A DNA stretch of 64,000 bases from Mucilaginibacter empetricola (GTDB taxonomy: Bacteria > Bacteroidota > Bacteroidia > Sphingobacteriales > Sphingobacteriaceae), in NCBI RefSeq assembly GCF_024808665.1, contig NZ_JANUBZ010000007.1, positions 62,001 to 126,000 on the forward strand. The letters run 5' to 3'. Every line of letters starts with the position of its first letter. Position 1 is the stretch's first letter. The notes under the pieces were generated by a model that saw only the letters and a program-made list of their open reading frames with translations, was not told the origin of the DNA and ran no database searches. Shown here piece after piece: positions 41,389-49,756 of the stretch. The position numbers and the translations under genes are program-made.

Positions 41389-41768
41389 TGCGTGATTATA
41401 CGGATTCAACTATGCGGAGTTGTTAAGCCAACATTAACTTTAATTCGCGAAACCGTTTCAAAATCAGCCTTATGGCTCCCCAAGAAATTCATGGCCTGTT
41501 CCTTTTTTTATACCTGTCGTACGTAGTTAACCGGATTTTATTTAAGCAAAAAGCGCAGGGACGCTGCGTAGCAGCACGCAATAAAAATAGCGTTAAAAAC
41601 ACCTGTAAAACAAGTAGTTATACTTTAAGCAAATCCCAAAGGCCGCTGTAGATTTGCTTCGCGTCAGATACTTGAATCCCCCTCCTGTCAATTATCAGCC
41701 TTTAATAACCTAATCCTGATCATACAAATATTCCAATAAACATTAATCAATATTAAATCTTAAAAATT
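41389..41768. other. Intergenic space between divergent histidine kinase and the TULIP-like unit
   Basis: These 380 nt carry no convincing gene. A hairpin GCTGC-GTA-GCAGC at 41563-41575 lies in the middle. The space must hold promoters for both sides, but I see no clean TTTG/TAnnTTTG pair. A 59-codon frame from 41472 has no family likeness. Confidence 0.5.
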
Positions 41769-42263
41769 ATGGACCTGAATCCAAACGAAAAAAAAGCAGC
41801 TCTTCCTGTTGAAAGAATTGCCGTACCGATTGCTCTTGAACAAAATGTTGTGCGCGACCCATCGGTTATGCTAAATGGTGGCAAACCTATACAAATAGGT
41901 TTTAATACTGCCATCACCATTAACCCTTTAAACACCGACACCTATAAGGATACCATTGCCAAGGCCGATCCTTCGGTTTTTCCATCAGGCTTAAAAGGGC
42001 TGCCGGCAGGATTTACCGATTTTGCCACAAAAGTTGAACCGGCGCTTTTTAAATGGTTAAGCACACCTAAAAACCTAACATCATTTATCAGCAACCCGGT
42101 AAATGCGCTGCAGAACTTTTCTGTTGAAAACAAATTGCAGATACCCGAAGACATCAAAAGCTTTTTGGTAGAAACACAAAGAAAAAACGCAGGCCTCAGA
42201 TACAATACAGCAGGCGCCCGATATAAAACCGTAACTGCCTCCTTAGGCACAAAAAAGAAATAA
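41769..42263 (+). CDS. Unknown 164-residue protein, partner of the TULIP-like gene
   Basis: I do not recognise this protein. It has no signal peptide or membrane segment. The middle (about 85-125) contains FKWLSTPKNLTSFISNPVNA followed by LQIPEDIKSFL, a pattern of 'residues ...NP..AL....IPEDI' that recalls in a loose way the nitrile-hydratase-like leader region of some peptide precursors, and the end is basic (KTVTASLGTKKK). The gene lies 37 nt before the 622-residue gene on the same strand, so the two are probably co-transcribed and work together. Base composition and codon use agree with the neighbours. Confidence 0.6.
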   Translation: MDLNPNEKKAALPVERIAVPIALEQNVVRDPSVMLNGGKPIQIGFNTAITINPLNTDTYKDTIAKADPSVFPSGLKGLPAGFTDFATKVEPALFKWLSTPKNLTSFISNPVNALQNFSVENKLQIPEDIKSFLVETQRKNAGLRYNTAGARYKTVTASLGTKKK

Positions 42264-42300
42264 TTAATCACGATAAAACTTAACACTAGAACTTACAGAT

Positions 42301-44169
42301 ATGGCTATTTCACAAACAAACGGATACCACCTGGTATTTGAATTAAGCAATACCAGGCTGGCCGGAATAATTGACGATTTTATTCCAAATCCAATTACAT
42401 TTAGTTTAACAGGCGGCGTTAGCGCTACTGCATCACAGATTGCGGGCCGACCATCAACAGTTACTATCGGCACCGGCAATAACGTAACCATACAAGCAGT
42501 GCGATCGGTTCAGATAGCGATTTTCACCCTCAACGTGCGGATATCATTGCAGGCGCAACTGTCTGTTAGCAGCGGGCAAATCAATATCAGCTATCCATCG
42601 GCCCCGGTAATTACACCCGATACAGCTGCCGATCAAACCACTTTACAACAGATGGTAAATTTTGCAAATGCATTAAACGGCACTACCTATACCCCTGCTC
42701 AGGTTTTACAGCTGGGCTCACAAAGTTTATTAACCACTTTGCAAAGCAGTTTTAGTTTGCCCAATATTCCTTTACACACACCTTTTAACACGGGCCCCTG
42801 TGCTATGTCATTAAACAAAATTGACCTGCACACCATCACCAATTCTGTATTTGTGTTGTTGCAGTTCTCGGGCGCAGGTATACCCGATGTACCCTTGAAT
42901 GCCAATGGATTCACCGCTTCACTACGGGGTGGCAATGAATCGGTAATGGTGGTGGCTAATGAGGCATTATTGGCCATAGCAGCCTGCTTTATTGGTCAGG
43001 ATGCCAGCAGTCCGCTGCATGGCGCCACCTTTATTACTGCCGGTAATTGCACCAGCATGCTGGGGATAAGACCTATAGTACTTGATGGGCACACCATTGA
43101 TGTGCTGGGTCTTACCATTTGTGTTTCGGGCAATCAGTTGGTTGTGACAGGCACGGCGACCACCAGCGGCACAGGTTACAGCGCCACTGGCACCTTTAGT
43201 GCGCCATTGGGCTTTACCTGCCATGCAGACGGTACTATTTTCCCGGTTTTTGATGCCAATGCTGTTCAGACACATATCAGCCTGGATGTGGAGTGGTGGG
43301 TATATTTACTGGGCTTCGTTGCTGCCGGCATTATAGGCATAGTGCTCGGGCCACTGGCAGCTATTATTGTGAGCATTGTAGTCGCGCTTATTGGCCCTAT
43401 AGCATCATTAGTGGGGAATGCGATAGCCCAAAACGCCCTGTCGGGCTTGGGGCAATCGTTAAATAACTCGGTGGCACAAGGCTACCAGATGGCCCCACCA
43501 GAATTGCTGAGAGTATTGGGCGAACTCCGGTGCCAGGAGGTAATACTGGATGATTTTGCCATGCAGGGGTTCATGAATCCGTATTACGTTCCAACAGTGC
43601 AGATATTAGAAAATGACACCATCACCAACCAGGTGGAAACCGGTTCGGGCGGATCAGGTTTCAATAATTATGTTGATTATAATACGGCCGTGAAAGCTGA
43701 ATTTTCAGTTATCGACAGTAATTTTACCGCACCGTTAACTATAAGTTGGTTTATTGATAATGTGCATGTTGTTAGCAATGGCACCCTGGTACTTAACGGC
43801 AAAACCATCACCTATTCGGTATCTGGCACCACCTGTAGCATCCAAACAAGCCTGGGTGAAGCCGTTACCGGGACAATAAAAGTGAAAGTGAGCGGCGCTG
43901 ATGGCTTTGCCAAGTTTGATACCGCGCTCATCAACATTACAGGTACAACGGTAACCTACCCGGGGCAGGCGGCCTTAAGAGCTTTAATGAACGAAATTGC
44001 TCAGGTGGCTACCTTGCAGGGCTGGCCATACCCTGTACCGGGACCAGATCCAGCGCCTTATTACGGAGACGTGATTGATGTAGCCAGCAATTTTCAAGAG
44101 GCTTTAGTTGCAGGTGCAGCACCTATAACAGGCATTGGCGGCATTGCGGGCATTGCAGAGGCAGGTTAA
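42301..44169 (+). CDS. Large beta-rich protein, possibly TULIP/P47-like
   Basis: The 622-residue protein lacks a signal peptide. It begins ISQTNGYHLVFELSNTRLAG, which resembles the start of TULIP-superfamily P47-like proteins of clostridial toxin loci (NxxGWDIVxxxS), followed by long amphipathic strands. Residues 332-375 form a very hydrophobic Gly/Ile/Val/Ala-rich stretch (YLLGFVAAGIIGIVLGPLAA...), long enough to enter or cross a membrane. Residues about 465-560 look like an Ig-like domain (LTISWFIDNVHVVS, ADGFAKFDTALINITG). TULIP proteins bind lipids. The assignment is by pattern only; I cannot exclude an unrelated beta-sandwich family. Confidence 0.4.
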   Translation: MAISQTNGYHLVFELSNTRLAGIIDDFIPNPITFSLTGGVSATASQIAGRPSTVTIGTGNNVTIQAVRSVQIAIFTLNVRISLQAQLSVSSGQINISYPSAPVITPDTAADQTTLQQMVNFANALNGTTYTPAQVLQLGSQSLLTTLQSSFSLPNIPLHTPFNTGPCAMSLNKIDLHTITNSVFVLLQFSGAGIPDVPLNANGFTASLRGGNESVMVVANEALLAIAACFIGQDASSPLHGATFITAGNCTSMLGIRPIVLDGHTIDVLGLTICVSGNQLVVTGTATTSGTGYSATGTFSAPLGFTCHADGTIFPVFDANAVQTHISLDVEWWVYLLGFVAAGIIGIVLGPLAAIIVSIVVALIGPIASLVGNAIAQNALSGLGQSLNNSVAQGYQMAPPELLRVLGELRCQEVILDDFAMQGFMNPYYVPTVQILENDTITNQVETGSGGSGFNNYVDYNTAVKAEFSVIDSNFTAPLTISWFIDNVHVVSNGTLVLNGKTITYSVSGTTCSIQTSLGEAVTGTIKVKVSGADGFAKFDTALINITGTTVTYPGQAALRALMNEIAQVATLQGWPYPVPGPDPAPYYGDVIDVASNFQEALVAGAAPITGIGGIAGIAEAG

Positions 44170-44184
44170 TCTTTACTATATAAA

Positions 44185-44218
44185 AAAAGCGTGTGGTATT
44201 AAATCGCCACACGCTTTT
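44185..44218 (+). terminator. Terminator of the TULIP-like unit
   Basis: AAAAGCGTGTGG (44185-44196) and CCACACGCTTTT (44207-44218) form a perfect 12-bp stem with a T-end, 16 nt after the stop codon. Confidence 0.85.
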
Positions 44219-44420
44219 GTCTTGTCCCGCAGATACATGATACAGAAAAAACAATCCGGTACAGCCGAAACAACGCTTATTGTAAATCAATAGGTTAACC
44301 TCAAACCTGGGACAAGTTGAGACGCGCTGAAACAATAATCCTGAATTTTGCCGCAAAACACTTCTCCCCGTGGGACAAAACCGCAATGGAGGATCGATCA
44401 GTACCTCTCAATTACAGCTG

Positions 44421-45242
44421 TTAAAACCCAAGCGTTACCCCGAACGAAAAGTTCTTCAAACCATCCTGATCGGGGCTGTTGGCAAACATATCATTGAAAT
44501 AGTACTTGGCAAATACGCCCCATTTACCATAGCCCACACGGGTAAACGCGCCATACCTAAAGTTGGCGTAATTATAGGTATTGTTGGTTTTCTGTGTGCC
44601 ATCTTCTGTACTTATTTGTTTTACACTGGCGGTAATTAAAAAGCCGGCATCCGGGCCAAATACAAAATGAAACCGGTGTCCGTAGGTATTTGCTTTAGTC
44701 CTGAAATCAAACGACAACGGCAGGCGCAGGTAGCTGGATGTAAATCGATTTTTTGATAAGGTGAGTCCGCTGAGCACGTACGTTAAAGACGGCTCATTGG
44801 GCAAAATGGCCACGTTTTGGTTCAGGCGGAGATTTGTCCAGTCGAACCCGACAGCCAGGTAGACCCTGAAGTTATCGCTAAACCGTTCGCCAACCTGGAA
44901 AACATCAAACCCGGCATTGGTGGATTTCCATGAATGGTAGCTTAAAAATTCATTTTGTGGCCGCAGCGTAAAACTGTTATGATCAATTAGTGTAGTTAAA
45001 CCCAAATCGAGCCTGGAAATTACTATTCCGAACGAGAAAGTTGGATAAGGCGCTACATGCGGCGTTAGGGTAACCCGCATTTTATGAAAATCGAGCACCG
45101 GCGATCCTTCGCCATAACCCAATATCAAAACATCCTTCTTTTTGGCCGTATCCGGTTTGGCTTTTGTTGATTGCGTGTTATCCCGGGCAAATAGTACCGG
45201 GGCTATAACACCTAAAATTGTGGTCAGTATTAATCGTTTCAT
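44421..45242 (-). CDS. Outer-membrane beta-barrel protein
   Basis: The product starts at the ATG at 45242 (273 residues) with a signal peptide (MKRLILTTILGVIAPVLFA), followed by a short Lys/Asp-rich part and then about ten alternating strands (TFSFGIVISRLDLGLTTL, VYLAVGFDWTNLRLN, FRYGAFTRVGYGKWGVFAKY) and a final aromatic residue in FSFGVTLGF, as needed for BamA-dependent insertion. It is of the PorT-like/OmpW-sized barrel type; cargo unknown. It is convergent with the TULIP-like unit and has no operon partner. Confidence 0.75.
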   Translation of the reverse strand: MKRLILTTILGVIAPVLFARDNTQSTKAKPDTAKKKDVLILGYGEGSPVLDFHKMRVTLTPHVAPYPTFSFGIVISRLDLGLTTLIDHNSFTLRPQNEFLSYHSWKSTNAGFDVFQVGERFSDNFRVYLAVGFDWTNLRLNQNVAILPNEPSLTYVLSGLTLSKNRFTSSYLRLPLSFDFRTKANTYGHRFHFVFGPDAGFLITASVKQISTEDGTQKTNNTYNYANFRYGAFTRVGYGKWGVFAKYYFNDMFANSPDQDGLKNFSFGVTLGF

Positions 45243-45378
45243 CAATTGTCAAATATTTATTGGCAGCGAAATTAGAAATCGCCCAGCCGCCATAATTGGA
45301 TAAATCCGACAATTTGAGATTAGTTATGTTTTTAGGTGGGTTGGATGGTTATTGGCTTTTGCGGGCAGAATACTTGCT

Positions 45379-45420
45379 GCATTTTAGGACTAAGTTATGC
45401 GCCAGACTTAGAGTAGTGGG
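45379..45420 (-). repeat. ACTGGTCTAAG-family repeat, copy 1 (degenerate)
   Basis: On the minus strand it reads CCCACTACTCTAAGTCTGG, six bases, AACTTAGTCCTAAAATGC. It shares CTAAG, AACTTAG and CCTAAAATG with copies at 47483, 48620, 54041 and 57729, and borders the left side of the protease cassette. Confidence 0.5.
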
Positions 45421-45429
45421 GGGGGGGGG
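45418..45429 (+). other. Run of twelve G
   Basis: An unbroken G12 tract lies about 126 nt before the papain-type protease start, directly next to a repeat copy. Such tracts change length by slippage during replication and can alter promoter spacing. Confidence 0.7.
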
Positions 45430-45555
45430 AGTCGGAATACCGTTTAAAAACGGTAAAAAATAGGGCGTTTTTACGGAACATGTCGCGGAACTGAATTAAG
45501 TATCTTTAGTGTAAATAAGGCTGTTGTCTTTTAATGATAACTGTTCTTGTCATTT

Positions 45556-46359
45556 ATGCCAAACAATCAGCACAAAAAATATTATGGGGGCTATGTACCC
45601 ACCGGTAATGAGCCATCGGCAAAAGAAAGGGAAGATATTTCAAAGCGCTTCCTAGCTAGCTACCGTGATAAAAAATTAAGGGGGCGGTCATTTGCCCCAT
45701 TGCCGTCGGTGGACTGGAGCAACCTAGGTGGTCAAAACTATGTCAGTCCGGTGAAAAACCAGGGCGCCTGTCGGTCCTGTGTAGCTTTTTCTGCCGTTGC
45801 GGTCGTGGAAAGTATGCTAAAGATCAAAAATGGTGCCGACACCAACAGTCTGCTTTCCGAAGCGTATTTATTTTACTGTGTAGCATTGAGCCAAGGTAGA
45901 ACATGTTTGTCAGGCTGGTCGCTAGAACCATCGCAGCAAGCCTTTCAAAATACCGGGGTTTGTGATTCCGTCTGTTATCAGTACAGTGATGTGCAGCAAT
46001 CATGCATCGGCTTGTGCGCCGACTGGAAAAATCGGGTGACGAAGACAACAGGGTATACACCGTTGGCTGGAGGAGATGCAATCCGGGCATACCTGTCTGC
46101 AACTGGACCTGTGCAGACAGGTTTTAGTATCTATTCGGATTTCTACACCTATAAAAAAAATGATATCTATATCCAGGACCCCGCAGCCAAATACCAAGAA
46201 GCACACGCACTTTGTATCATAGGGTTTAATGATAACGCTGGCTACTGGATCTGCAAAAATTGTTGGGGAACTGACTGGGGAGACCAAGGATTTTGCAACA
46301 TTGGTTACGGGCAGTGCGGCATAGACGCCTATGCCTTGGGCGTCGCCGGAATAGTCTAA
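45556..46359 (+). CDS. Papain-type cysteine peptidase (C1 family)
   Basis: From the ATG at 45556 the protein has 267 residues. All catalytic residues of family C1 are visible: Q69 of the oxyanion hole, C75 in QGACRSCVAF, H217 in EAHALCIIGF and N235 in ICKNCWGTDWG. There are about twelve more cysteines, several in papain-like disulfide positions, so it should fold outside the cytosol, yet no signal peptide is seen; the first 50 residues are charged and polar and resemble a very short propeptide. The next gene, 38 nt on, encodes a secreted barrel-like protein and may help export or be the target. Confidence 0.85.
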   Translation: MPNNQHKKYYGGYVPTGNEPSAKEREDISKRFLASYRDKKLRGRSFAPLPSVDWSNLGGQNYVSPVKNQGACRSCVAFSAVAVVESMLKIKNGADTNSLLSEAYLFYCVALSQGRTCLSGWSLEPSQQAFQNTGVCDSVCYQYSDVQQSCIGLCADWKNRVTKTTGYTPLAGGDAIRAYLSATGPVQTGFSIYSDFYTYKKNDIYIQDPAAKYQEAHALCIIGFNDNAGYWICKNCWGTDWGDQGFCNIGYGQCGIDAYALGVAGIV

Positions 46360-46397
46360 ATAATAAGGATTTATCTATTTAAATAACTTAAATCAAC

Positions 46398-47444
46398 ATG
46401 AAAAAACTTTTATTTATGCTACTCGCCGTTGCTGGCACAAAAGCTTACAGCCAGTCAATTATAATTGATCTGTCGCAGAACGTCAATGTTACATTCACAC
46501 AGACAATCAATCCTCAAACGGTTTCAGTGATCATCCTCAAAAACCGGTCACAAGCAGCCGGCGTAACTTATAGTATCAATGCGACGGTTAAACAACAGGC
46601 GCCTGCGACCTTGAACATTCCTAACCTTGGCGTTGCCGCAGGGGCAGGGGCGCCACCACCCGCAGCCTGTACGCAATTAAATACAGACATAACCAAGTTA
46701 CTAAATCAAACCGATGAGACACAGGTACCGACGAATATTGCTACCCTGCAAAACGATATCAATATCGCTGATGCTACAACCTGTGCGGGATATATCTCTC
46801 TGGCAAAGCAAGCGATCACAGCAGCAACAGACCCACGTGTGCTGCCACAACCACTGATGATAAAGTCGGGTGCCGAACTAGATGTCACTATAACGTCGGG
46901 TACAAAAATATGGACTTATGCTTTCGTTACACAGCAATCCAATCACTGGATGGTTTCCTACGGGCTCACCTACATACCGGACATACTCACGCATTTTCCT
47001 GAATATTATGCTAATCCCCAAAGCGGCGGCACTTACCTGATTGCCAGGATGAACAGTAGTACGCGGAACACTTTTCAGAACCTGAGCCCTTCGCTGATGC
47101 TTACTTACCGGTTTTTTAAGCAGGATATGCATGATTTCAACTTCGGCCTGACCTCCGGCTTTGCCTATAATTCGCAGAATATGGGTGGTTCCTTTGGCCC
47201 ATCTTTGGTCATAGGTAATCTGGTGGCCATTAGCACCGGCTTAACATTTGTTCAGAAATATCAGTTGATGGGGCAGTATTTACCTGGTCAAACTATCAAT
47301 GATAATCTTTCGTTTAGCCAACTGCACAATCAGGTTTGGACCTATGATCTTTATTTTTCGATTAGCTTCAACCTGCCGCAGCTTTTCACCAAGAACAATA
47401 CAGGCTCAAATAACACGCCAGCCACTAGCAGCGGTACGCATTAA
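46398..47444 (+). CDS. Exported beta-rich protein next to the papain-type protease, unknown
   Basis: The 348-residue protein has a signal peptide (MKKLLFMLLAVAGTKAYSQ). Its N-terminal half has a proline/alanine-rich link (AAGAGAPPPAACTQLN) and a helical part with two Cys; the second half (about 200-335) has alternating strands (SPSLMLTYRFFKQDMHDFNF, LVAISTGLTFVQKYQL, WTYDLYFSISFNLPQLF) as in small outer-membrane barrels, though followed by a polar tail. I do not recognise a family. It is probably co-transcribed with the protease gene; repeats of one family lie on both sides of the pair. Confidence 0.6.
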   Translation: MKKLLFMLLAVAGTKAYSQSIIIDLSQNVNVTFTQTINPQTVSVIILKNRSQAAGVTYSINATVKQQAPATLNIPNLGVAAGAGAPPPAACTQLNTDITKLLNQTDETQVPTNIATLQNDINIADATTCAGYISLAKQAITAATDPRVLPQPLMIKSGAELDVTITSGTKIWTYAFVTQQSNHWMVSYGLTYIPDILTHFPEYYANPQSGGTYLIARMNSSTRNTFQNLSPSLMLTYRFFKQDMHDFNFGLTSGFAYNSQNMGGSFGPSLVIGNLVAISTGLTFVQKYQLMGQYLPGQTINDNLSFSQLHNQVWTYDLYFSISFNLPQLFTKNNTGSNNTPATSSGTH

Positions 47445-47482
47445 AAGCAGAATAAAGAAAAGGGAAACCGAAGGTGACAAAT

Positions 47483-47530
47483 CACATTTTAGGTCTAAGT
47501 TACGCTGTCGCTAAATTTAGACCAGTGGAG
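47483..47530 (-). repeat. ACTGGTCTAAG-family repeat, copy 2
   Basis: On the minus strand: CACTGGTCTAAATTTAGCG, then AACTTAGACCTAAAATGTG. GGTCTAAGTT and AAATTTAGACC on the plus strand form a hairpin. It separates the protease cassette from the nuclease gene. Confidence 0.6.
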
Positions 47531-47611
47531 TGTTGGATAAATTGAGAACCATCGATTAGTAATAAAAATTCAAGCTTTAGTGTTACTTTTAATTGTAATT
47601 TAAAGTAATAG

Positions 47612-48592
47612 ATGAACACTCCAAATAACAATAAATGGAAAGAGTTTTTATTAAAATCTGGTTTACCCTTAGAGTTTGAAGTAAAAAAAGTGCTTGATAA
47701 ATCAGGGTTTTGGACAAAGAATGAATTTTCCTATTTAAGAAAGAATGAAAACGAAGTTCTCACTGAATTTTCGTTTGATTTGGACGCTGAGATTCTAATA
47801 AAAGACAATTTGTTCGAACTTTTAGTAGAATGCAAATACCGGGACGAATCAACCAACTGGCTTTTTATACCAGAGGAATACAACGATAGTACACGAGGAA
47901 TTGGAACAACGGATTTTCTAAACACAAATGCTTTCTTTTATACCAAAAAATATTTTGATTTACATTATACAATGCTCAACATTATTAAAGTTGCGCCATT
48001 ATGTTCAAAGGGTATAGAAATTACTACTACTGGGAACAATCCCAAAAGTATAGACCAAGCAATTGCGCAATTGAGTTATGGGATTGTCGATAAGGTAATT
48101 CTTGCGATGGAAAGACAGCTTAGTGACGATGATTACTTTCATTTAATCTACCATCATGTCCCGATAGTAATAACAACCGCAAATCTGTTTAAGTTGAAAA
48201 AAAACACAAGTATAAATTCCATTAAAAATGCAAGCCAGATAAGTGACTTAGCCACGGCATACGACATTTTATTAATCGAGCCTTCAAGCAGTTTAGATTT
48301 AAAGAATTATGCCTATAAAAAGCTTAATGATTTCGAGGAAAAATATTCAAAGAAATACTTGAATGAGCGGCTAGATAAAAAATTTAAAGAAAGAGGTAGA
48401 GACTTTGAATATTATAAAAATGAGATATCTGGATTTCCTAACGGGATTTTAATTGTTAATCATGCTCTCATTAGCAAAGCGCTAAAAAAATTATTACTTG
48501 CATTCAACGAAATAGCCCAACCTTCCCAAAATCTAAAAAATCAATTATCAAAACTTAGTCACGATATTTCTGCTGTTATCAACAATATTTAA
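47612..48592 (+). CDS. Stand-alone PD-(D/E)XK nuclease-like protein
   Basis: The 326-residue soluble protein begins with a helical part and then shows FDLDAEILIKDNLFELLVEC, continuing K-Y-R: D58 with E73-x-K75 is the PD-(D/E)XK catalytic arrangement of the Mrr/restriction-endonuclease-like superfamily. The C-terminal half is helical and unknown. The gene is clearly AT-richer than its neighbours by eye and lies between two repeat copies in opposite orientation (47483-47530 and 48620-48660), so it looks like a transferred defence gene. No methyltransferase or helicase partner is present. Confidence 0.6.
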   Translation: MNTPNNNKWKEFLLKSGLPLEFEVKKVLDKSGFWTKNEFSYLRKNENEVLTEFSFDLDAEILIKDNLFELLVECKYRDESTNWLFIPEEYNDSTRGIGTTDFLNTNAFFYTKKYFDLHYTMLNIIKVAPLCSKGIEITTTGNNPKSIDQAIAQLSYGIVDKVILAMERQLSDDDYFHLIYHHVPIVITTANLFKLKKNTSINSIKNASQISDLATAYDILLIEPSSSLDLKNYAYKKLNDFEEKYSKKYLNERLDKKFKERGRDFEYYKNEISGFPNGILIVNHALISKALKKLLLAFNEIAQPSQNLKNQLSKLSHDISAVINNI

Positions 48593-48619
48593 GAAAGTTC
48601 AGAAAGCGGTTGAATTAGT

Positions 48620-48660
48620 CGTCTCACTGGTCTAAGCTCCCAACTTAACCCTAAAATGTG
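48620..48660 (+). repeat. ACTGGTCTAAG-family repeat, copy 3
   Basis: CGTCTCACTGGTCTAAG, then CAACTTAACCCTAAAATGTG. It matches copy 5 (57729-57770) at about 34 of 40 positions. It follows the nuclease gene stop by 28 nt and is inverted relative to copy 2. Confidence 0.65.
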
Positions 48661-48757
48661 TACTGTCAGAGTGCTTCGCGCATATCGCGGACCATTGAAC
48701 AATGAAATAAAATTGCTCATACCTATAAAGATTGTAAAAAATGGTAACTTGGTGGTT

Positions 48758-49171
48758 ATGAAAAAGATATTACTGATCGTAAGCTTCATAACGCTTGTGA
48801 ACAGCAGCTTCAGCCAATCCAATAATCAAAAACTGGTCAAAGATTATTATCGTGCCTATGAGCAAAAGGACTGGAACCTGCTGAAATCCATTTTAAGTCC
48901 TGGCTTCAAATTCTGCAGCCCTGTGGACGACCATATTAGCCTGGAAACTTATCATCACCGATGCTGGCCAAACTCTCAGAATACCAAAAGATTCGACCTG
49001 GAAAAAGTGATTATGGGTAAGGATGACGCCTTTGTGACCTACAACGGCTATACCAATGACGGCCGGGTATTCCGCAATACCGAGTATTTCAAATTCAAGG
49101 ACGGCAAGATTGCCGAGAACGACTGCTATTTCGGCCCGGGCGTGAATTTTCCGAACAGCGGAAAAAAATAA
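48758..49171 (+). CDS. Exported SnoaL/NTF2-like protein
   Basis: I place the start at the ATG at 48758, because MKKILLIVSFITLVNSSFSQ is a signal peptide; an earlier frame start would run through a repeat. The mature part (about 118 residues) fits the NTF2-like cone fold: LVKDYYRAYEQKDWNLLKSI, VDDHISLETYHHRCWPN, AFVTYNGYTNDGRVFRNTEYF. These proteins bind small ligands or act as isomerases. It is transcribed just before the hypothetical gene at 49202 (30 nt), perhaps as a unit. Ligand unknown. Confidence 0.75.
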   Translation: MKKILLIVSFITLVNSSFSQSNNQKLVKDYYRAYEQKDWNLLKSILSPGFKFCSPVDDHISLETYHHRCWPNSQNTKRFDLEKVIMGKDDAFVTYNGYTNDGRVFRNTEYFKFKDGKIAENDCYFGPGVNFPNSGKK

Positions 49172-49201
49172 GTTTCAAACGGTCAAATTACCTTTGTTGA
49201 A

Positions 49202-49582
49202 ATGAAAAAGCCCATGCCTTTCGACTTTTTGCTGGATTACCTGCCCGCCACCGTGGTCGTTAAGCCGGCCATCGGCATGTATTATATCTATTTTGAAGGC
49301 CAGATCGTTCTGATCTTCCGCAAAGTCGGCAAAAATTCGCAGCATAATGGTATCTGGATCGCTACCCGGCGGGAAGATCATGCCAGTCTCAAAGCTGACG
49401 TACCGGCTGTCACGGATTTCGTGTTTGGAAAAGACGAAGTATTTGAGCCGAACTGGCTGCAACTCCAGGATGGCCATGATGATTTTGAAGAGGCCGCGAT
49501 CCGCATCTGTGAACTCATTTCCCGGCGAGATAAAAGGATCGGCAAAGCAACACCGAAAGCGGTCCAGTTCACAACAAAATAA
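49202..49582 (+). CDS. Unknown 126-residue cytosolic protein
   Basis: I do not recognise a family with certainty. The protein starts MKKPMPFDFLLDYLPATVVV, has alternating strands (GMYYIYFEGQIVLIFRK, GIWIATRREDHASLK) and a helical end with EDFEEAAIRICELI-like charge (DDFEEAAIRICELISRR). This could be a MmcQ/TfoX-like alpha/beta fold. Another long frame on the opposite strand spans the same stretch, but its composition is less protein-like. It lies 30 nt after the SnoaL-like gene. Confidence 0.6.
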   Translation: MKKPMPFDFLLDYLPATVVVKPAIGMYYIYFEGQIVLIFRKVGKNSQHNGIWIATRREDHASLKADVPAVTDFVFGKDEVFEPNWLQLQDGHDDFEEAAIRICELISRRDKRIGKATPKAVQFTTK

Positions 49583-49696
49583 ACCCGGTGCTGTACTATG
49601 GATATTTCTTTGGTAATTGAACAAGTTTACTATGCCCCATTTCTGGCGCAAGGTACTGTCATACAAAATCAAAAACACAAGGCCTCAATTAGTACA

Positions 49697-49717
49697 GTTT
49701 AGCTACTTTAGCTAAAC
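49697..49717. promoter_or_regulatory. Inverted repeat upstream of the chromate transporter gene
   Basis: GTTTAGCT-ACTTT-AGCTAAAC, perfect 8-bp arms, 40 nt before the chrA start. Without a T-run it is more likely an operator or mRNA leader hairpin than a terminator. Confidence 0.4.
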
Positions 49718-49756
49718 AAAAGCCCCGCGAATTAGCTGTAAAAACAATCTTATTTG

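Noticed and set aside
41472..41651. Plus-strand frame of 59 codons in the gap before the TULIP-like unit
   Set aside because: Composition is not protein-like, it passes through a hairpin, and no signal or membrane segment gives support.
41769..42263. Reading the 164-residue protein as a RiPP precursor with an NHLP-like leader
   Set aside because: Only a loose likeness around the NPVNAL...IPEDI segment; it lacks a Gly-Gly cut site, a core peptide and any modifying enzyme nearby.
42967..43275. Minus-strand frame opposite the TULIP-like gene
   Set aside because: Shadow of the large plus-strand gene with no features of its own.
49175..49678. Minus-strand frame of 167 codons opposite the gene at 49202-49582
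   Set aside because: The plus-strand protein has a normal start, regular alpha/beta pattern and fits behind the SnoaL-like gene; the opposite frame has odd composition and runs through the intergenic space.
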